DNA from: Owenia fusiformis
Taxonomy: Eukaryota; Annelida; Polychaeta; Sabellida; Oweniidae
Reading direction: 5' to 3'
DNA length: 64,000 bases
Assembly: GCA_903813345.2 (NCBI GenBank)
Contig: CAIIXF020000007.1
Location: 34,006,538 to 34,070,537, forward strand
A program made the position numbers and the translations under genes. The notes under the pieces were generated by a model. It did not search any database. It saw only the letters and a list, made by a program, of their open reading frames with translations, and was not told where the DNA came from. Positions 32,501 to 43,100 of this stretch are shown piece by piece (the stretch's first letter is position 1; the number at the start of each line of letters is the position of its first letter).

Positions 32501-33685
32501 TAGGGGTCACACGGTTAACCGTGGCTTGCGGTTACCGCGGTTCATACCTCCACGACGGTTAGCTCGCACACAATCTTGAAAACCGCGGTTCTTGAAGAAC
32601 CGTGACATTTTCAGTTTCACTTCAGAAAAATAAAAATGTAAACTCGGAATTAAACTCCATTTCAAGCTTTCGTGTAATACCAATTAACTAAACATCGTCT
32701 GGAATCGTTAATCATCATGCAATAATGCGAACCATACCTGATATTTACGACGATCTTCTGATATAGACGGCAGATAACAAAAACAAAAGGAAAATGTTGA
32801 TAAATTTCACCGGCATATTGACCCGGAAGTGACCTACGCTAAACATTTCGCGCAATCCTATTGGTTGATAGAACAGTATACTGTAAAAAGCCGAACGCCG
32901 AATGCATTGAATTTGCGAACGAGTCACGTTCTGTGTATTACGCAGGGCTGTCAACTTGGGACCACCTAATATGAGGGGTACACGAAAAATTTCCAATGAA
33001 CATGCGTGACACATAGGGGATTCGCGTGACATATCCGAACAAATTGCGTTCGGTTTTTTCCGGCGCTCGTATTTTTACCGTATCGTAAACATATTTCGAA
33101 AAAATTTTTACAGAAATATTTTTGCTTGACAATTACCAGGTAAAATGCGTATTTTGCGTGACATTTTCTGTCACGCAAAAAAAACTGGCGTGACTTCAAA
33201 TTCTTCAGCAAATGCGTGACAAATACGCAAATTGCGGGACAGTTGACAGGCCTGATTACGTTCGCCTTTGATCCATGTTGAGTCCTGACAAAGTGTTGAA
33301 CTTAAGTTATATTTCTAAAGAAAACATTTATTCAGTTTAGTGAAGTACTGTGCTAATTTTGCCAACAGTTGACAAGTTATTTTATGTGTTGAAAAAACTT
33401 GAACATCAAACAAGAAGATCAACACAGTGAACACACAGATATTTTGGGAGGGAGGGAGGGAAAAAAGACTGAACAAACAAACAAACATTGTGTGAAACTG
33501 GATACTTACAATACTGAATACAATAAAACACTGTGACACACTTAGTATGTTTTCTGATTTTCGGATCAATTTCATATATTTTTGCTCATTTCACGAGGCC
33601 CGTGAGAACCGCAATCAGAACCGAACCGAACTGTGAAATACAATAACCGAACCGAACCGTGAAATCTCAAACCGTGTGACCCCTA
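32501..33685. mobile_element. hAT-like element splitting the gypsy pol gene
   Basis: The 1185-bp unit begins TAGGGGTCACACGGTT and ends AACCGTGTGACCCCTA (perfect 16-bp inverted ends). It is flanked by an exact 8-bp duplication GCTACAAC (32493-32500 and 33686-33693). Subterminal repeats of AACCGCGGTT/GAACCGAACCG type are present at both sides. No transposase ORF is present, so it is non-autonomous. It contains the 312-bp MITE at 32943-33254, which must have arrived in this family or copy earlier or later than the pol insertion. Confidence 0.9.
32943..33254. mobile_element. MITE with 6-bp target duplication, copy B (nested)
   Basis: Starts CAGGGCTGTCAACTTGGGAC and ends GCGGGACAGTTGACAGGCCTG-like sequence, i.e. 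the reverse orientation of copy A at 25202-25559. It is flanked by ATTACG on both sides (32937-32942 and 33255-33260). The interior shares the GCGTGACATTTTCTGTCACG block with copy A. It sits inside the hAT-like element, which sits inside gypsy pol. Confidence 0.85.
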
Positions 33686-33693
33686 GCTACAAC

Positions 33694-34001
33694 CATACTG
33701 TAGGTTATGTTGACCCCTTGTCCCATCGAAAATCTGATTTCAGCCTTGCCAAGGCTTGACATTCTAGCACCGTTGGCAACTGTAACTCCAGGTGGACAAC
33801 TTTCATCTACAGAGGCACTAATAAGTCTTGCTACCTCAGGTGAGATTAAACTATAAGTGGCGCCAGTATCAATAAGTGCAGGGATTTGTAATTTTCCTAT
33901 TCTAAGTATTAAATAAAACCCATCATGCACAGTGTTATCAGATACAGGCCCTGCCCACTCTTCATTTGCTGAGACTTCGGGCGCAGTCCCAGCAGGAGCT
34001 A
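33694..34001 (-). CDS. pol: Gypsy pol, upstream part: aspartic protease
   Basis: The -1 frame relative to gag opens immediately after the slippery site. It carries the retropepsin active-site motif ALIDTGATYSLIS preceded by hydrophobic YLILRIGKLQIP. The frame runs into the hAT-like element at 33693. The open frame near this place that starts MHDGF uses a GTG and is not an initiation site. Protease would normally be made as part of a Gag-Pol fusion through frameshifting. Confidence 0.8.
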
Positions 34002-35363
34002 GTTTTTTGAATCAGATTTAGTGTTATTCTTGGCAATTGAAGGGCAATCATTCAAAAAATGACTATCATCTCCACACTTCCAGCAACACTTGACACCAGG
34101 GGCACGGGATCTTTTGACCCTTTCGGGGCAATTACGAGGTCCATGGCCAGTGCGCTGGTTGCATAATACACAAAACCCCTTCTCAGCGGAAGCTGTAGAA
34201 GCAGTCAGTGCATCAGTCAATTTTGAAAATCCTTCAAGCATAGTCTGCACCAACTGCTGCTCTGGAGAAATGGCCATCACTCGCGCTGGTTGAATATCAA
34301 CCTTACTTGTGCGTTGGGCCCGACCTTTATGAAAGGCCTCATATCTCAAAGCATGCAGTAAGGCATCATTTAAATTTCTGGGATTTTTGCTGGCAACTTC
34401 CCATTCCATGTTTACATCATTTAGCGCCTCAATAAATTTTGTCATGGCATGATATTCAAGACCTTCATTTGACTCTTTTGGAAAAGCCTCCCGCATCAAG
34501 CCTCTTATGGCCTGCGCTAAGTCAGTCAAAGGTTCTTTTGCTTTGCGAATCCGCCCCCTCAACTCTGCCCTTTCTGTATCGCCAAGGTCAGGAGGGTCAA
34601 AGCGATACCTCAAAGCATCAACAAGAATATCAAAGTCAAAACGCTCATGTTGACTCAACCCGGTCAGGACAGTCAAAGCGTTGCCTTGCAAGTTACCAGC
34701 TAAATGCGCAGCTTTAACTGAAGGCGACCAACCATGACATGAAGCAACCATTTCAAATTGTGCCAAATAATCTTTCAAATTGCTCTTTCCACTAAAGGGA
34801 GCAATCTTCGGCAATTTGACAGAGGATGATTGAGTTGAGTCTGCAGTGTGGTTGAATATAGGTGGCAGCATTGGAGCGCCAGCATTTCTTTGTACAACAG
34901 GCAAAGCAACAGGAGGAAGCGCCTTCTCTGGCACATCCACTGGAGTGGAGTGCTTTGCTTGACCTAATTGTGAGAAATATGAGTTCAATAATGAACGTGG
35001 CACTAACACATGTTCATCATCCGGAGCCACTCTGAAATTTGGAACACGCTTCACTGAATAAGGAAGGCGCTGAGTTGATTTTTCATCTGTACCCCCAGAG
35101 GCTTGTGGAAACTCAGCAGCTGTATAATAACCTTCATGACCCAAATAAGGAGTCTGCTGTTCTGCACTCGACACAAAATAAGTGGAGGCAGGAGCAGTCA
35201 TCCGAGCATGTGGCATTTTTGTGGAGCGTGTACGCGGCCGTGTACCATCCTGCGCATTCGCATCTAGGAATGAACCACCATGCGGTATTGCCCCAGGATA
35301 GTTAGAAACCTCACCATAAAAATGAGTTGGACCAGACTGAAGATACTCAGAACCTGTTGTCAT
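33999..35363 (-). CDS. gag: Gypsy gag (main part)
   Basis: A 454-codon frame with the gag order: a variable N-part, a central helical capsid-like domain (LPKIAPFSGKSNLKDYLAQF through RGLMREAFPKE), and Cys-rich knuckles CVLCNQRTGHGPRNC and CCWKCGDDSHFLNDC near the C-terminus for RNA packaging. It ends at TAG 33999-34001, directly after a heptamer slippery site. The ATG at 35361-35363 lies 12 bases after an in-frame TAG that ends a 258-codon frame upstream, so the true gag may be longer. Confidence 0.85.
   Translation of the reverse strand: MTTGSEYLQSGPTHFYGEVSNYPGAIPHGGSFLDANAQDGTRPRTRSTKMPHARMTAPASTYFVSSAEQQTPYLGHEGYYTAAEFPQASGGTDEKSTQRLPYSVKRVPNFRVAPDDEHVLVPRSLLNSYFSQLGQAKHSTPVDVPEKALPPVALPVVQRNAGAPMLPPIFNHTADSTQSSSVKLPKIAPFSGKSNLKDYLAQFEMVASCHGWSPSVKAAHLAGNLQGNALTVLTGLSQHERFDFDILVDALRYRFDPPDLGDTERAELRGRIRKAKEPLTDLAQAIRGLMREAFPKESNEGLEYHAMTKFIEALNDVNMEWEVASKNPRNLNDALLHALRYEAFHKGRAQRTSKVDIQPARVMAISPEQQLVQTMLEGFSKLTDALTASTASAEKGFCVLCNQRTGHGPRNCPERVKRSRAPGVKCCWKCGDDSHFLNDCPSIAKNNTKSDSKN
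34002..34008 (-). promoter_or_regulatory. -1 ribosomal frameshift slippery heptamer (gag to pol)
   Basis: On the minus strand the gag codons read TCA AAA AAC TAG, giving A AAA AAC in the zero frame, a classical X XXY YYZ slippery site immediately before the gag stop. Slipping back one base enters the protease frame, which is open from here. A downstream pseudoknot was not assessed. Confidence 0.75.
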
Positions 35364-35375
35364 TACAGTATGGTG

Positions 35376-36152
35376 CTAAAAAGTACATGCAGGTACAGTA
35401 GTAACATGATCAGCTGGTGCAAACTGATGAAAAGGAGAGGGGGAACGCGGGGCTTGCATAAGGTAAGCCGGTTCAACCGCCTTCTTGCTGACAGGTTTAG
35501 AGTCCATGTGCACATTTAACTGTGATAATGTTGCGTCCTTATAATGTTTTTCAACTGTATTGAAAAAACTACTTGCGTCTGGGTAAGGATCAAGCATAGG
35601 CCGAGGCGCTTTATTTTGAGCAGCCATTACTGTCTCAGGAGTGCGCATGGGTGCAGGAAGTGTCCAATCAACTGCACGCTTTGGAGCCTTATCAGAACTC
35701 TGAGAAGTCTTGACTACTGCTGCACTAATAGAAGAGCCAATAGGGCCACTGTGCTTCTGTTCACTAAGTACCCTTGGTGGTTTGTCTGATGAGGGCGGTA
35801 ATTTTTTATCATTAGCAGTGCTTGCCAGAACTTGGCGATCTGCATTGCCGCAAGAATCTGGTTCAGTCTTGCGCAACTGCAGCGCCTGGCTCTCAGATGA
35901 TATATCAAAATTATGCCTGATAGGCGCCAGCTTTCCAACTGTATCAGCCTTGGCAAACATATCATTTTCAGCATTTTGTTCCTGTTTACCTAATTGAACC
36001 ACCCCGTCATCATCATCAAAGCGTAAATCGCTAATGTCACTATCATTATCTTGATTAACGACCTCCTCAGTTTCAACATGAGGTGGCCGGAGTGGCTCGT
36101 CCAACCCTCCTGTTGCATAACTTGAAGCTGGACTAGGAATTTCACGTTCCAT
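35376..36152 (-). CDS. gag: N-terminal extension of gypsy gag, closed by an in-frame amber stop
   Basis: From ATG 36150-36152 a 258-codon frame, acidic early (DNDSDISDLRFDDDD) then Pro/Ser-rich, ends at TAG 35376-35378. It is in exactly the same frame as the main gag ORF, whose ATG follows 12 bases later. It begins about 70 bases inside the 5' LTR/PBS, the normal place for a gag start. Either the stop is leaky or recent, or the two are separate products. The longer frame in the record starts at a TTG and is not preferred. Confidence 0.55.
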   Translation of the reverse strand: MEREIPSPASSYATGGLDEPLRPPHVETEEVVNQDNDSDISDLRFDDDDGVVQLGKQEQNAENDMFAKADTVGKLAPIRHNFDISSESQALQLRKTEPDSCGNADRQVLASTANDKKLPPSSDKPPRVLSEQKHSGPIGSSISAAVVKTSQSSDKAPKRAVDWTLPAPMRTPETVMAAQNKAPRPMLDPYPDASSFFNTVEKHYKDATLSQLNVHMDSKPVSKKAVEPAYLMQAPRSPSPFHQFAPADHVTTVPACTF

Positions 36153-36218
36153 GACGAAAACAATCAACTTCAGAAATGAAACAACTAATAATCAATAAAA
36201 CAAACAACACAAGAGAAA

Positions 36219-36237
36219 TCCCACCGCGTTGCAACCA
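36219..36237 (-). promoter_or_regulatory. Candidate tRNA primer-binding site
   Basis: On the minus strand, one base after the 5' LTR terminal CA, the sequence reads TGGTTGCAACGCGGTGGGA. It begins with TGG as expected for pairing with a tRNA 3' CCA. I could not match it with confidence to a particular tRNA. Confidence 0.6.
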
Positions 36238-36238
36238 A

Positions 36239-37112
36239 TGTAATGAATTAGGGCTACGATTACCTAATTATCACGTACGGGATGAAAGAATATCAACCCG
36301 TATATATTTAATAATAATAAAACAAACAGATGATAGCGTGAGTGAAATGCAGGCGGTCTAGCAACGTAAATTCGATCCTGTGTTGATTGATATTGAAATC
36401 AGTGATATAATATTGATAGCATTGATTAATGATATGTTTTTATTGTAAATAACTCCCTCTATAGAATAATATGGGAGTTAAAAGTACTTCAATATAAACT
36501 TCCCAGAACAGGCAAATGGTCTTAATAGGGTCTCAAGGAGGTGCTGCCATCTTTCAAAACTACCAAAAAGTGACCACAATTGGCACTAAACAGAAAAACG
36601 CAAAGTTTTTCTTTTAAAAGTTTGTAATTTGAAGTTAACAATCAGCGATCATAAAGCGCACATATCATAATTCACTTACCCAAAGCCATTTGGGATCCAT
36701 TACGGACGATCACGTTACGAAATATCCAAATATATCCAAATTCTTGAATGAAATATTTAATTCACTTGATATTAGAAATCCACGATGTCTTCAGGTTGGT
36801 TGGATCGAGCGCACTGTCAAAGGCGTTAGCAGAATTTAGGATCTAAATGTTATTGTCACGTGATCGTCCGCTAAGGACACAAAATAGGTAGGGAGAATAT
36901 GAGAATAATATTTAAAAGTGCGTTTGTACATACAATGATTTGAATAAAATATTCAATAAGTAACCCAAAATATGAGGTAAATTCAATAAAAAAGTTATAC
37001 CCTGGAGCGGCACTCTTTGAGCAGAGGGAAAACAGCGTACCCGGGGAAAAGTAATAGAATAAAAGTTTAAACCCTGGAATGAAATGTAATATATAAACCC
37101 CGGGTCGCTACA
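36239..37112 (-). repeat. 5' LTR of the gypsy element
   Basis: 874 bp, TG...CA, differing from the left LTR at only three positions by eye. The flank at 37113-37116 is CTAA, matching the base run before the left LTR. As the 5' LTR it should hold the promoter for the genomic RNA, although no TATA box is certain. Confidence 0.92.
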
Positions 37113-37217
37113 CTAACAACCGTAGAGTAGATTGATATATGGCCGACAGCCGAAAGTTGCATTCGCCAAGGACATCCGTCGTAGAAATCTCTGGCCAGAG
37201 ATAGACATCATTGCATT

Positions 37218-37297
37218 CGCGAATACCATCATGCGAATACCATCATGCGAATTCCATCATGCGAATACCATCATGCAAATACCATCATGCGAATACG
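37218..37297. repeat. 14-bp minisatellite
   Basis: About five to six tandem copies of GCGAATACCATCAT with single-base variants (GCGAATTCC, GCAAATACC). It lies about 100 bp outside the right LTR. Confidence 0.8.
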
Positions 37298-38253
37298 AGC
37301 TGTAAGAGTTATATTACTAGTAACAACAGAAAAGTAGATTGATATCTACAAATAAAAGTATGAAATATTTATTTTGTACCCGGTGCTCCAAACATTTGAT
37401 CAGTATCGATTTATTCTCTTTACTACCGACTACCTTAATAAATAAATATGCTAGTAATCAGATTATTTATTCTACCTACAGACAGTAAGCTTACATACGG
37501 CTATATAAATATTGCATTCAACCTATTCTTTTGATCAATACAAAGTCGATTTGCAATATCGTACTTCATATCAAAGCGATCATATGATTGGATGAGCTTT
37601 GTGATTTTGACCTTATCGTGCGTCCTTCGCCATTGTGGATTTACTTAGCGTCAGGTTCCGCCCAACAATTTGCTCTTTAAATCGAAGAATTCCAACCGAT
37701 AACAAGACCGTGTTCGTTCGCAGTTCAAGATAAGGTAAGTGGTACATGTTTGACGATAATATGCAAATGCATTCATATCCCTTTCTGCTTTAGATCGATC
37801 ATTAATCGCTTTCAAACATTCGGTAGAAAAATACACTGAGAGTGTTGTAAACATTTACCATAGCAACCGTGTTGCAGCATCGACCATTTTAAGTCGATTG
37901 CATAGTAGATCGCAATACTAGCCCTGTACTCAGTTTTGTACGTATACTGATTTAGGCTATTGTAGGATTTAAATTATAATATGGCAAACATTAGCAATGC
38001 ATAGATAAAGTATTAAGTTCATAGTACAAATAGGTTTATAATTATATATATAGATTGAAAGCCCATGATTATTATGTGGATTGGAGAAGAGACAACCTGC
38101 GCACGGTTCGCTTTTTCTTGTTCCGCTTTTGCACATGCGCAGAATGAAGTCGACTAATTTTTGTTATCGATTAATGTTACATTGAATCATTCTAAAACAG
38201 TGTTTTATACTCGGGCTGTTGAGTTTAGTATAGCACGTGCATTAAGTTACATA
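37298..38253. other. Gene-free stretch
   Basis: No supported gene. A 67-codon minus-strand frame at 37651-37854 has no family signature. The phrase TTGAAAGCCCATGAT near 38056 also occurs in the palindrome at 58091-58122, suggesting a shared dispersed repeat end. Confidence 0.4.
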
Positions 38254-39366
38254 CAGTAGAACCTGTATATCTGAACACCTGGCTAATCTGAACACCTTCC
38301 AATATGAACACCTTTTCCATTTTTTCCTCCCATCGACTCCCATGTTAAAAAAACCTTGAAATCTGAACACCCCCTAATCTGAACAGTGAACAACCAGATT
38401 TGAAAAAGTGACCTGTCTAATCTGAACATTTTTATCATAAATCAAATGTCTGGACATTTCAATAATAGCCACATATTGAGTCAATGTTATAGTTGTTATT
38501 TATCTTTACATATACAATGTAATCAAAGTACCAATATTGTCATAAATAAATTATTTAGTCTCAGTGACATCCCTAATTTGTGGAAAACAACGGGATGTTT
38601 TGGAAAGGTGTGAATACAGGAGATAATTGGTTTATCCTATTAGAAAAGAACTGAATATTTTATGTTTGGATTTTAGAGAAAGGTGTGAAGTTAATTGATT
38701 TATCATTATTGGAAATTACCTGGATGTTTTTGATTTGGATTAAGAGATATAGGTGAGAATCTGGGTGATAATTGGTTTATCCTTATTGTAAATTAACTGG
38801 ATGTTTTTGATTTGGATTATGAACAGGTCTTACCTGTTTTATATCCCATGGGTCTGTTATGATAGCTAAGATTCAATCAGTAAATGTTTTATAATCACAA
38901 GGACAACACAGATGACATTTGCAGACAAGATTATATCACGAGAAACAGAAAAATTCAACTTGTCTTCACAATGTCCTATCACTAAAATGCCTCCTAAAAA
39001 GGCATACATCTGACATCCTGAATGCCCTTGATATTTTGAAGGATTATACATCATCTCGAATGAACACTCATGAAAAATTCTTTTTACTTGAAGAGGATAT
39101 GTATCTACTCAAATATGAGTTATTTTTACTAAAATAATGAAATTGTTCAAAATGTAAATAAAACATATAGGCTATAGGCCTATTGTAGAATAAACTCATC
39201 AACAACATGTATTGTTTTCTGACTTAGTATTAATTGTTCAATATAGTGGACTGAACAATAAAAATCCCCCCCCCCCCGACCAACAATATCCTCGAAATTT
39301 GAACACCTGCCAATTTGAACGCTTTTGGCTTGCCCCATGGGTGTTCGGATTAGACAGGTTTTACTG
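38254..39366. mobile_element. pogo/Tigger-like DNA transposon, decayed
   Basis: It starts CAGTAGAACCTGTATATCTG and ends GGATTAGACAGGTTTTACTG, so the ends are inverted CAGTARAACCTGT, flanked by TA on both sides (38252-38253 and 39367-39368). Repeated CTAATCTGAACACC/GAACACCTGCC phrases near both ends are typical subterminal repeats. Near 38910-39137 a short frame, LNALDILKDYTSSRMNTHEK, may be a relic of a transposase C-terminus. The middle (about 38580-38825) has three to four imperfect repeats of about 80-95 bp with GATAATTGGTTTATCCT. Confidence 0.75.
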
Positions 39367-40139
39367 TATATAAACTAGTCAGTATTTTACTGAGCATATT
39401 GTAAGAGGCAGACATCAAATTTATTTGGCTTGAAAAGAGCCTGCTTTTCGAAAAAAGTTAAAAATCAACGACGTCGTTCTCGCTGATAATAGATAAGAAA
39501 TTCGTGATCTTTGAACTACATTTCATTTGTACGACCTCAGAACTGGAAGTGTAGACCTACACGATAGCATTGACGCCATACTTTGAATTGTACTAAATTG
39601 TACTTGTTTATGTGATTTTAACAATGTTATACTAAAAATTCTACCCTACTTATACTCCCAGTATATACCATTTCTATGTAGTAATAAAAGAAGTCTCTAA
39701 GCTGGATAGAACTATTTAAACGAAATTCTCAAATATTAGTTATTTCCTTGATCGTAACCTCTAAAATAGCGAGCGTGCGGTCCCGTCTGAAATTAGGCTA
39801 CTGTTTCAAGACGTTAATAGCGAACAGAAAAAAAACAAAGTAAAACTTCGTATTACCCTCATTTATGCGTCAAGTTCGGGCTTTGGATGCCCTCATTGTG
39901 ACTTCGTGTTTCTGAATTATGATTATTATGATTATCAATTTTGTCATGCATTTAGCACAGAAACGAATTCGACTCAATGCGATCCTTCCTATTACCAAAC
40001 CTGGCTGTGAATACCTGGCCATCTATCTTTCTTTAAAAGGTGTATTTACATGAATGTCTCTAACACATTACAAGAAATGAAACCCACTCCAGGTTTTGAT
40101 GATACATTCATAGCCTTACCATTTTTTACATTTCAGATC
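39367..40139. other. Region upstream of TPPP, presumed 5' UTR/promoter or intron
   Basis: No gene or repeat seen beyond AT-rich sequence. The TPPP start codon is preceded by an acceptor (TTTTTTACATTTCAG), so at least one 5' non-coding exon probably lies in or before this stretch. Confidence 0.4.
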
Positions 40140-43100
40140 ATGGACGATTTGGCAACTAAGTTTCAAAAGTTCTGCATTCAGGGAAGGGCTTCACAAGGAG
40201 ACTTAAAAACGGTGAACAACAAAAATCTAACAAAGCTAATGAAGGATTGTAAGATTGTTGGAAAGAGCCTTACCACAACTGATATCGATATTACTTTCAG
40301 CAAAATAATGGGAAGTAAAAAGTAAGTGAATTGAATTTTGTCGTTTATAAATATATACAAAAACAGGTTCTATGCGGATGTTATTGTTTTGTGAACTCAA
40401 TCAAATTTTTAGTTTATTCTAAAACATGTAAAAAGCATAAAGAGGACTTTCAAATGCAGATATAGACCAAAAGGACGGATTTGAATTCAGCACATTTTCC
40501 TCTTAATCTTGGGAACATATTTGGTTATGTAGTACAGAGACATATAAAGCAGTTTATATGTCTCTGTGTAGCACTATCAGACCCGTAGCCAGGATTTGCC
40601 AAGGGGGGTTCATTTTTCAAAAAATTTCAGGGGGTTCACATTTGACAATTTTGGCTAAAATATGGCTAAAATCACTTGAGAAGTGCTCAAAATGGTAAAA
40701 AACTGCATGATTTTGAAAGAATTTTTGGCCAAGGGGGGGGGGGGTTCGCCCGAACCCTGCGAACCCCCTCTGGCTACGGGCCTGACTATTTTAATTTTTG
40801 TGTTAAGACCGGTTTTCCTGTGTTGAGACTCGGATACGTTTATGGATTTTGATAATTATTCTGCTTCGTACAGTTCTTCGAAATTGTTTCAAACTGAACA
40901 GTCAGCCTGGCCCAATAACATTTTACAAGTAAAACATGAATACCATTTGTGCCACTCTTATCTGATTGGCTGTATAATATGGCAGGCTGGTTTTTATTAT
41001 TCCGTGTTATTTTACGCATATTCTGTCATGCAATATCAGTGTAAAATATTCATTTGTTTCGAATATCATCCTGAAAAATTACATTTCGACGCCTCAGAGT
41101 GCGTGCCAACCGTTCTTATTCAGAAACCCCTGCTGGAAACTATATATCCCGTTTCATGAAGAAATACATTTAAGTAATTCCGCCATATCAATAAAAGAAT
41201 ATAGACGTTTTTGGCCCATCCTGTATATTAAATGCTAAATGTAATCTAAGGTAACATATGAAATCTGACCTTGAAATTTTTAGGAATTTGACCATAATGA
41301 GTGTAGATATTTCATATCTACGAGGTAATAAGATCATGAAGATATCAGGAGAAAATATCTGATATTTGGTTTTTTATCCCATGCTGATTACAATCGAAAT
41401 TTCTAAAAAATCAAATTCGTTTATCATACGGATATGTGGGTGATAAACGATATTGGCCGCATGTTACAACCGATATGAGCCTCCAATGAGGCTGATAAAC
41501 TATTTTCTTCATGATTCAATATTGACCCTAACAAGTGGCCCATTCTTCAAAACAGTGCTGAATATATATGTCAACAAGATACTAGTGTACATATAAATGT
41601 AAGAATAAAAGCAGTATATTCATTTTGAAAAATCAGATGAATTAATTTTTCTTCATGAGGAAGTATAATGGAGCATGCACTACTTCCTTTCACTTTCACT
41701 TGTACGGTGTGAAATAGCTGTCGTGTGGACCTTTTACATAAAAATGCAAAATGATCGCGCGCTACCAAACACATTCAAGCGACCATTTCACTTTCATTCC
41801 AATTGTATATTTCAGAGAGATGAGCCTTGCACAATTTAAGGAATTCCTAAAAGTGTTGGCCCCTAAGTACAAGAAAGATCATAAGTTGGCAGACGATGAC
41901 GCCGCATTTGACGCCATGATAGAGAAAGTCAAGGGTGGTGGCGTTTCTACGGCTGGAACAACGGTAAAATTTAACCATCGCATGAAGTGATTCTTCTTCT
42001 TCAAAGGATATATTGCAAAATATTTATCATTTAAACTTTACTCGTTTGGATTAAAAACATTGTTTTAGACATTTTTAGTACACCAGTCATAAGAATTGTT
42101 GAAAAAGATATATTGCATTCAAAATATGTGGGTGCTATTGTGCCTATTTGGATATCTTTATATTCCAGCACTTGAAAGGTTGTGGAAGTTACAGCTTCCT
42201 ATTATTAGAAACAGTGATGCGACATGTCGATTGAAGAGAGAACCATCGGCGTTGAAACAATTATTTTTTAGTAGAATGGAACAGTTAAAAACTTTAATAA
42301 AAGGTGACTGGTCTGAGGAACGCCGATTGGTTTCTCGTACCTCAGACTTTTACAACTGCTCCATGGGCCCTACATTCCTCACTCATTAATAACTAGAGGC
42401 TTTGCAATGTAACATCAGGTTGATGAAGCCTCTCCCAATATTGGCTTTGGGCCTTCTTAAATGAACCGGTTTAGAAATAAGTTAAAATGTCCTCTCTTAA
42501 TCTACCTCTGCATTAACAATTACTGTTTCTAACAACAGGAAGCTATAACTGTCACAAATGCTTTGGATTGGACTTTCAACTGCTGGGATATAAACGTGTA
42601 TTTCTTAAAGTTATATCAATAAGGGTTATGTACTGGGAGGTTTTGGATATGGGGTTTATCCAGAGGGAGATATGCATATCTACATGAGGGATCACGAGGG
42701 ATGAACCCAATATCCAAACCGACCATACATAACTGCTTTATCCTATACCAAGTAGAGTTTTCAGGGGCATATGGCCATTTCAATAGTACAAGGTGTAAAA
42801 ATAAAAAAAACATTCATATGCAGTCATTTTATTGCATTTCCACTAACCGGAAGCGGGAAGATATGCACCGAAGCGGGAGGATATGCACCGAAGCGGGAGA
42901 GATGGCGGGAGGTTCTGGATATGGAAACCTCAAAATCAGGATACGGGATATATCTTACCAACTTATCTCCCTAAAACTCTACCTGGTATAGGATAAAAAT
43001 GGTTATTCAAACAAAAATATGAATATGTTTTAAATACACTGTAGTGATAGTTCATGCACCAGTTCTTCATTAATGTATTTGAACAGAAATGATTCTCAAA

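Larger units (their letters stand above)
26199..37112 (-). mobile_element. Ty3/gypsy LTR retrotransposon, complete but interrupted by nested transposons
   Basis: A minus-strand element bounded by two 874-bp LTRs and a 4-bp target duplication CTAA (26195-26198 and 37113-37116). Order in its own direction: 5' LTR (36239-37112), primer-binding site, gag, pol (protease, RT, RNase H, integrase), zinc-finger ORF, tail ORF, polypurine tract and 3' LTR (26199-27072). RT before integrase places it in Ty3/gypsy (Metaviridae-like). I counted only three LTR differences (near 26525/36565, 26705/36745 and 26880/36920), so it is a recent insertion. It is now disabled: a hAT-like element splits pol, another separates the polypurine tract from its LTR, and two in-frame amber stops occur. 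Confidence 0.93.

Noticed and set aside
40050..40139. N-terminal extension of TPPP (MNVSNTLQEMK...)
   Set aside because: A branch-and-acceptor signal TTTTTTACATTTCAG lies between it and the conserved start, so it is intronic or 5' UTR readthrough.
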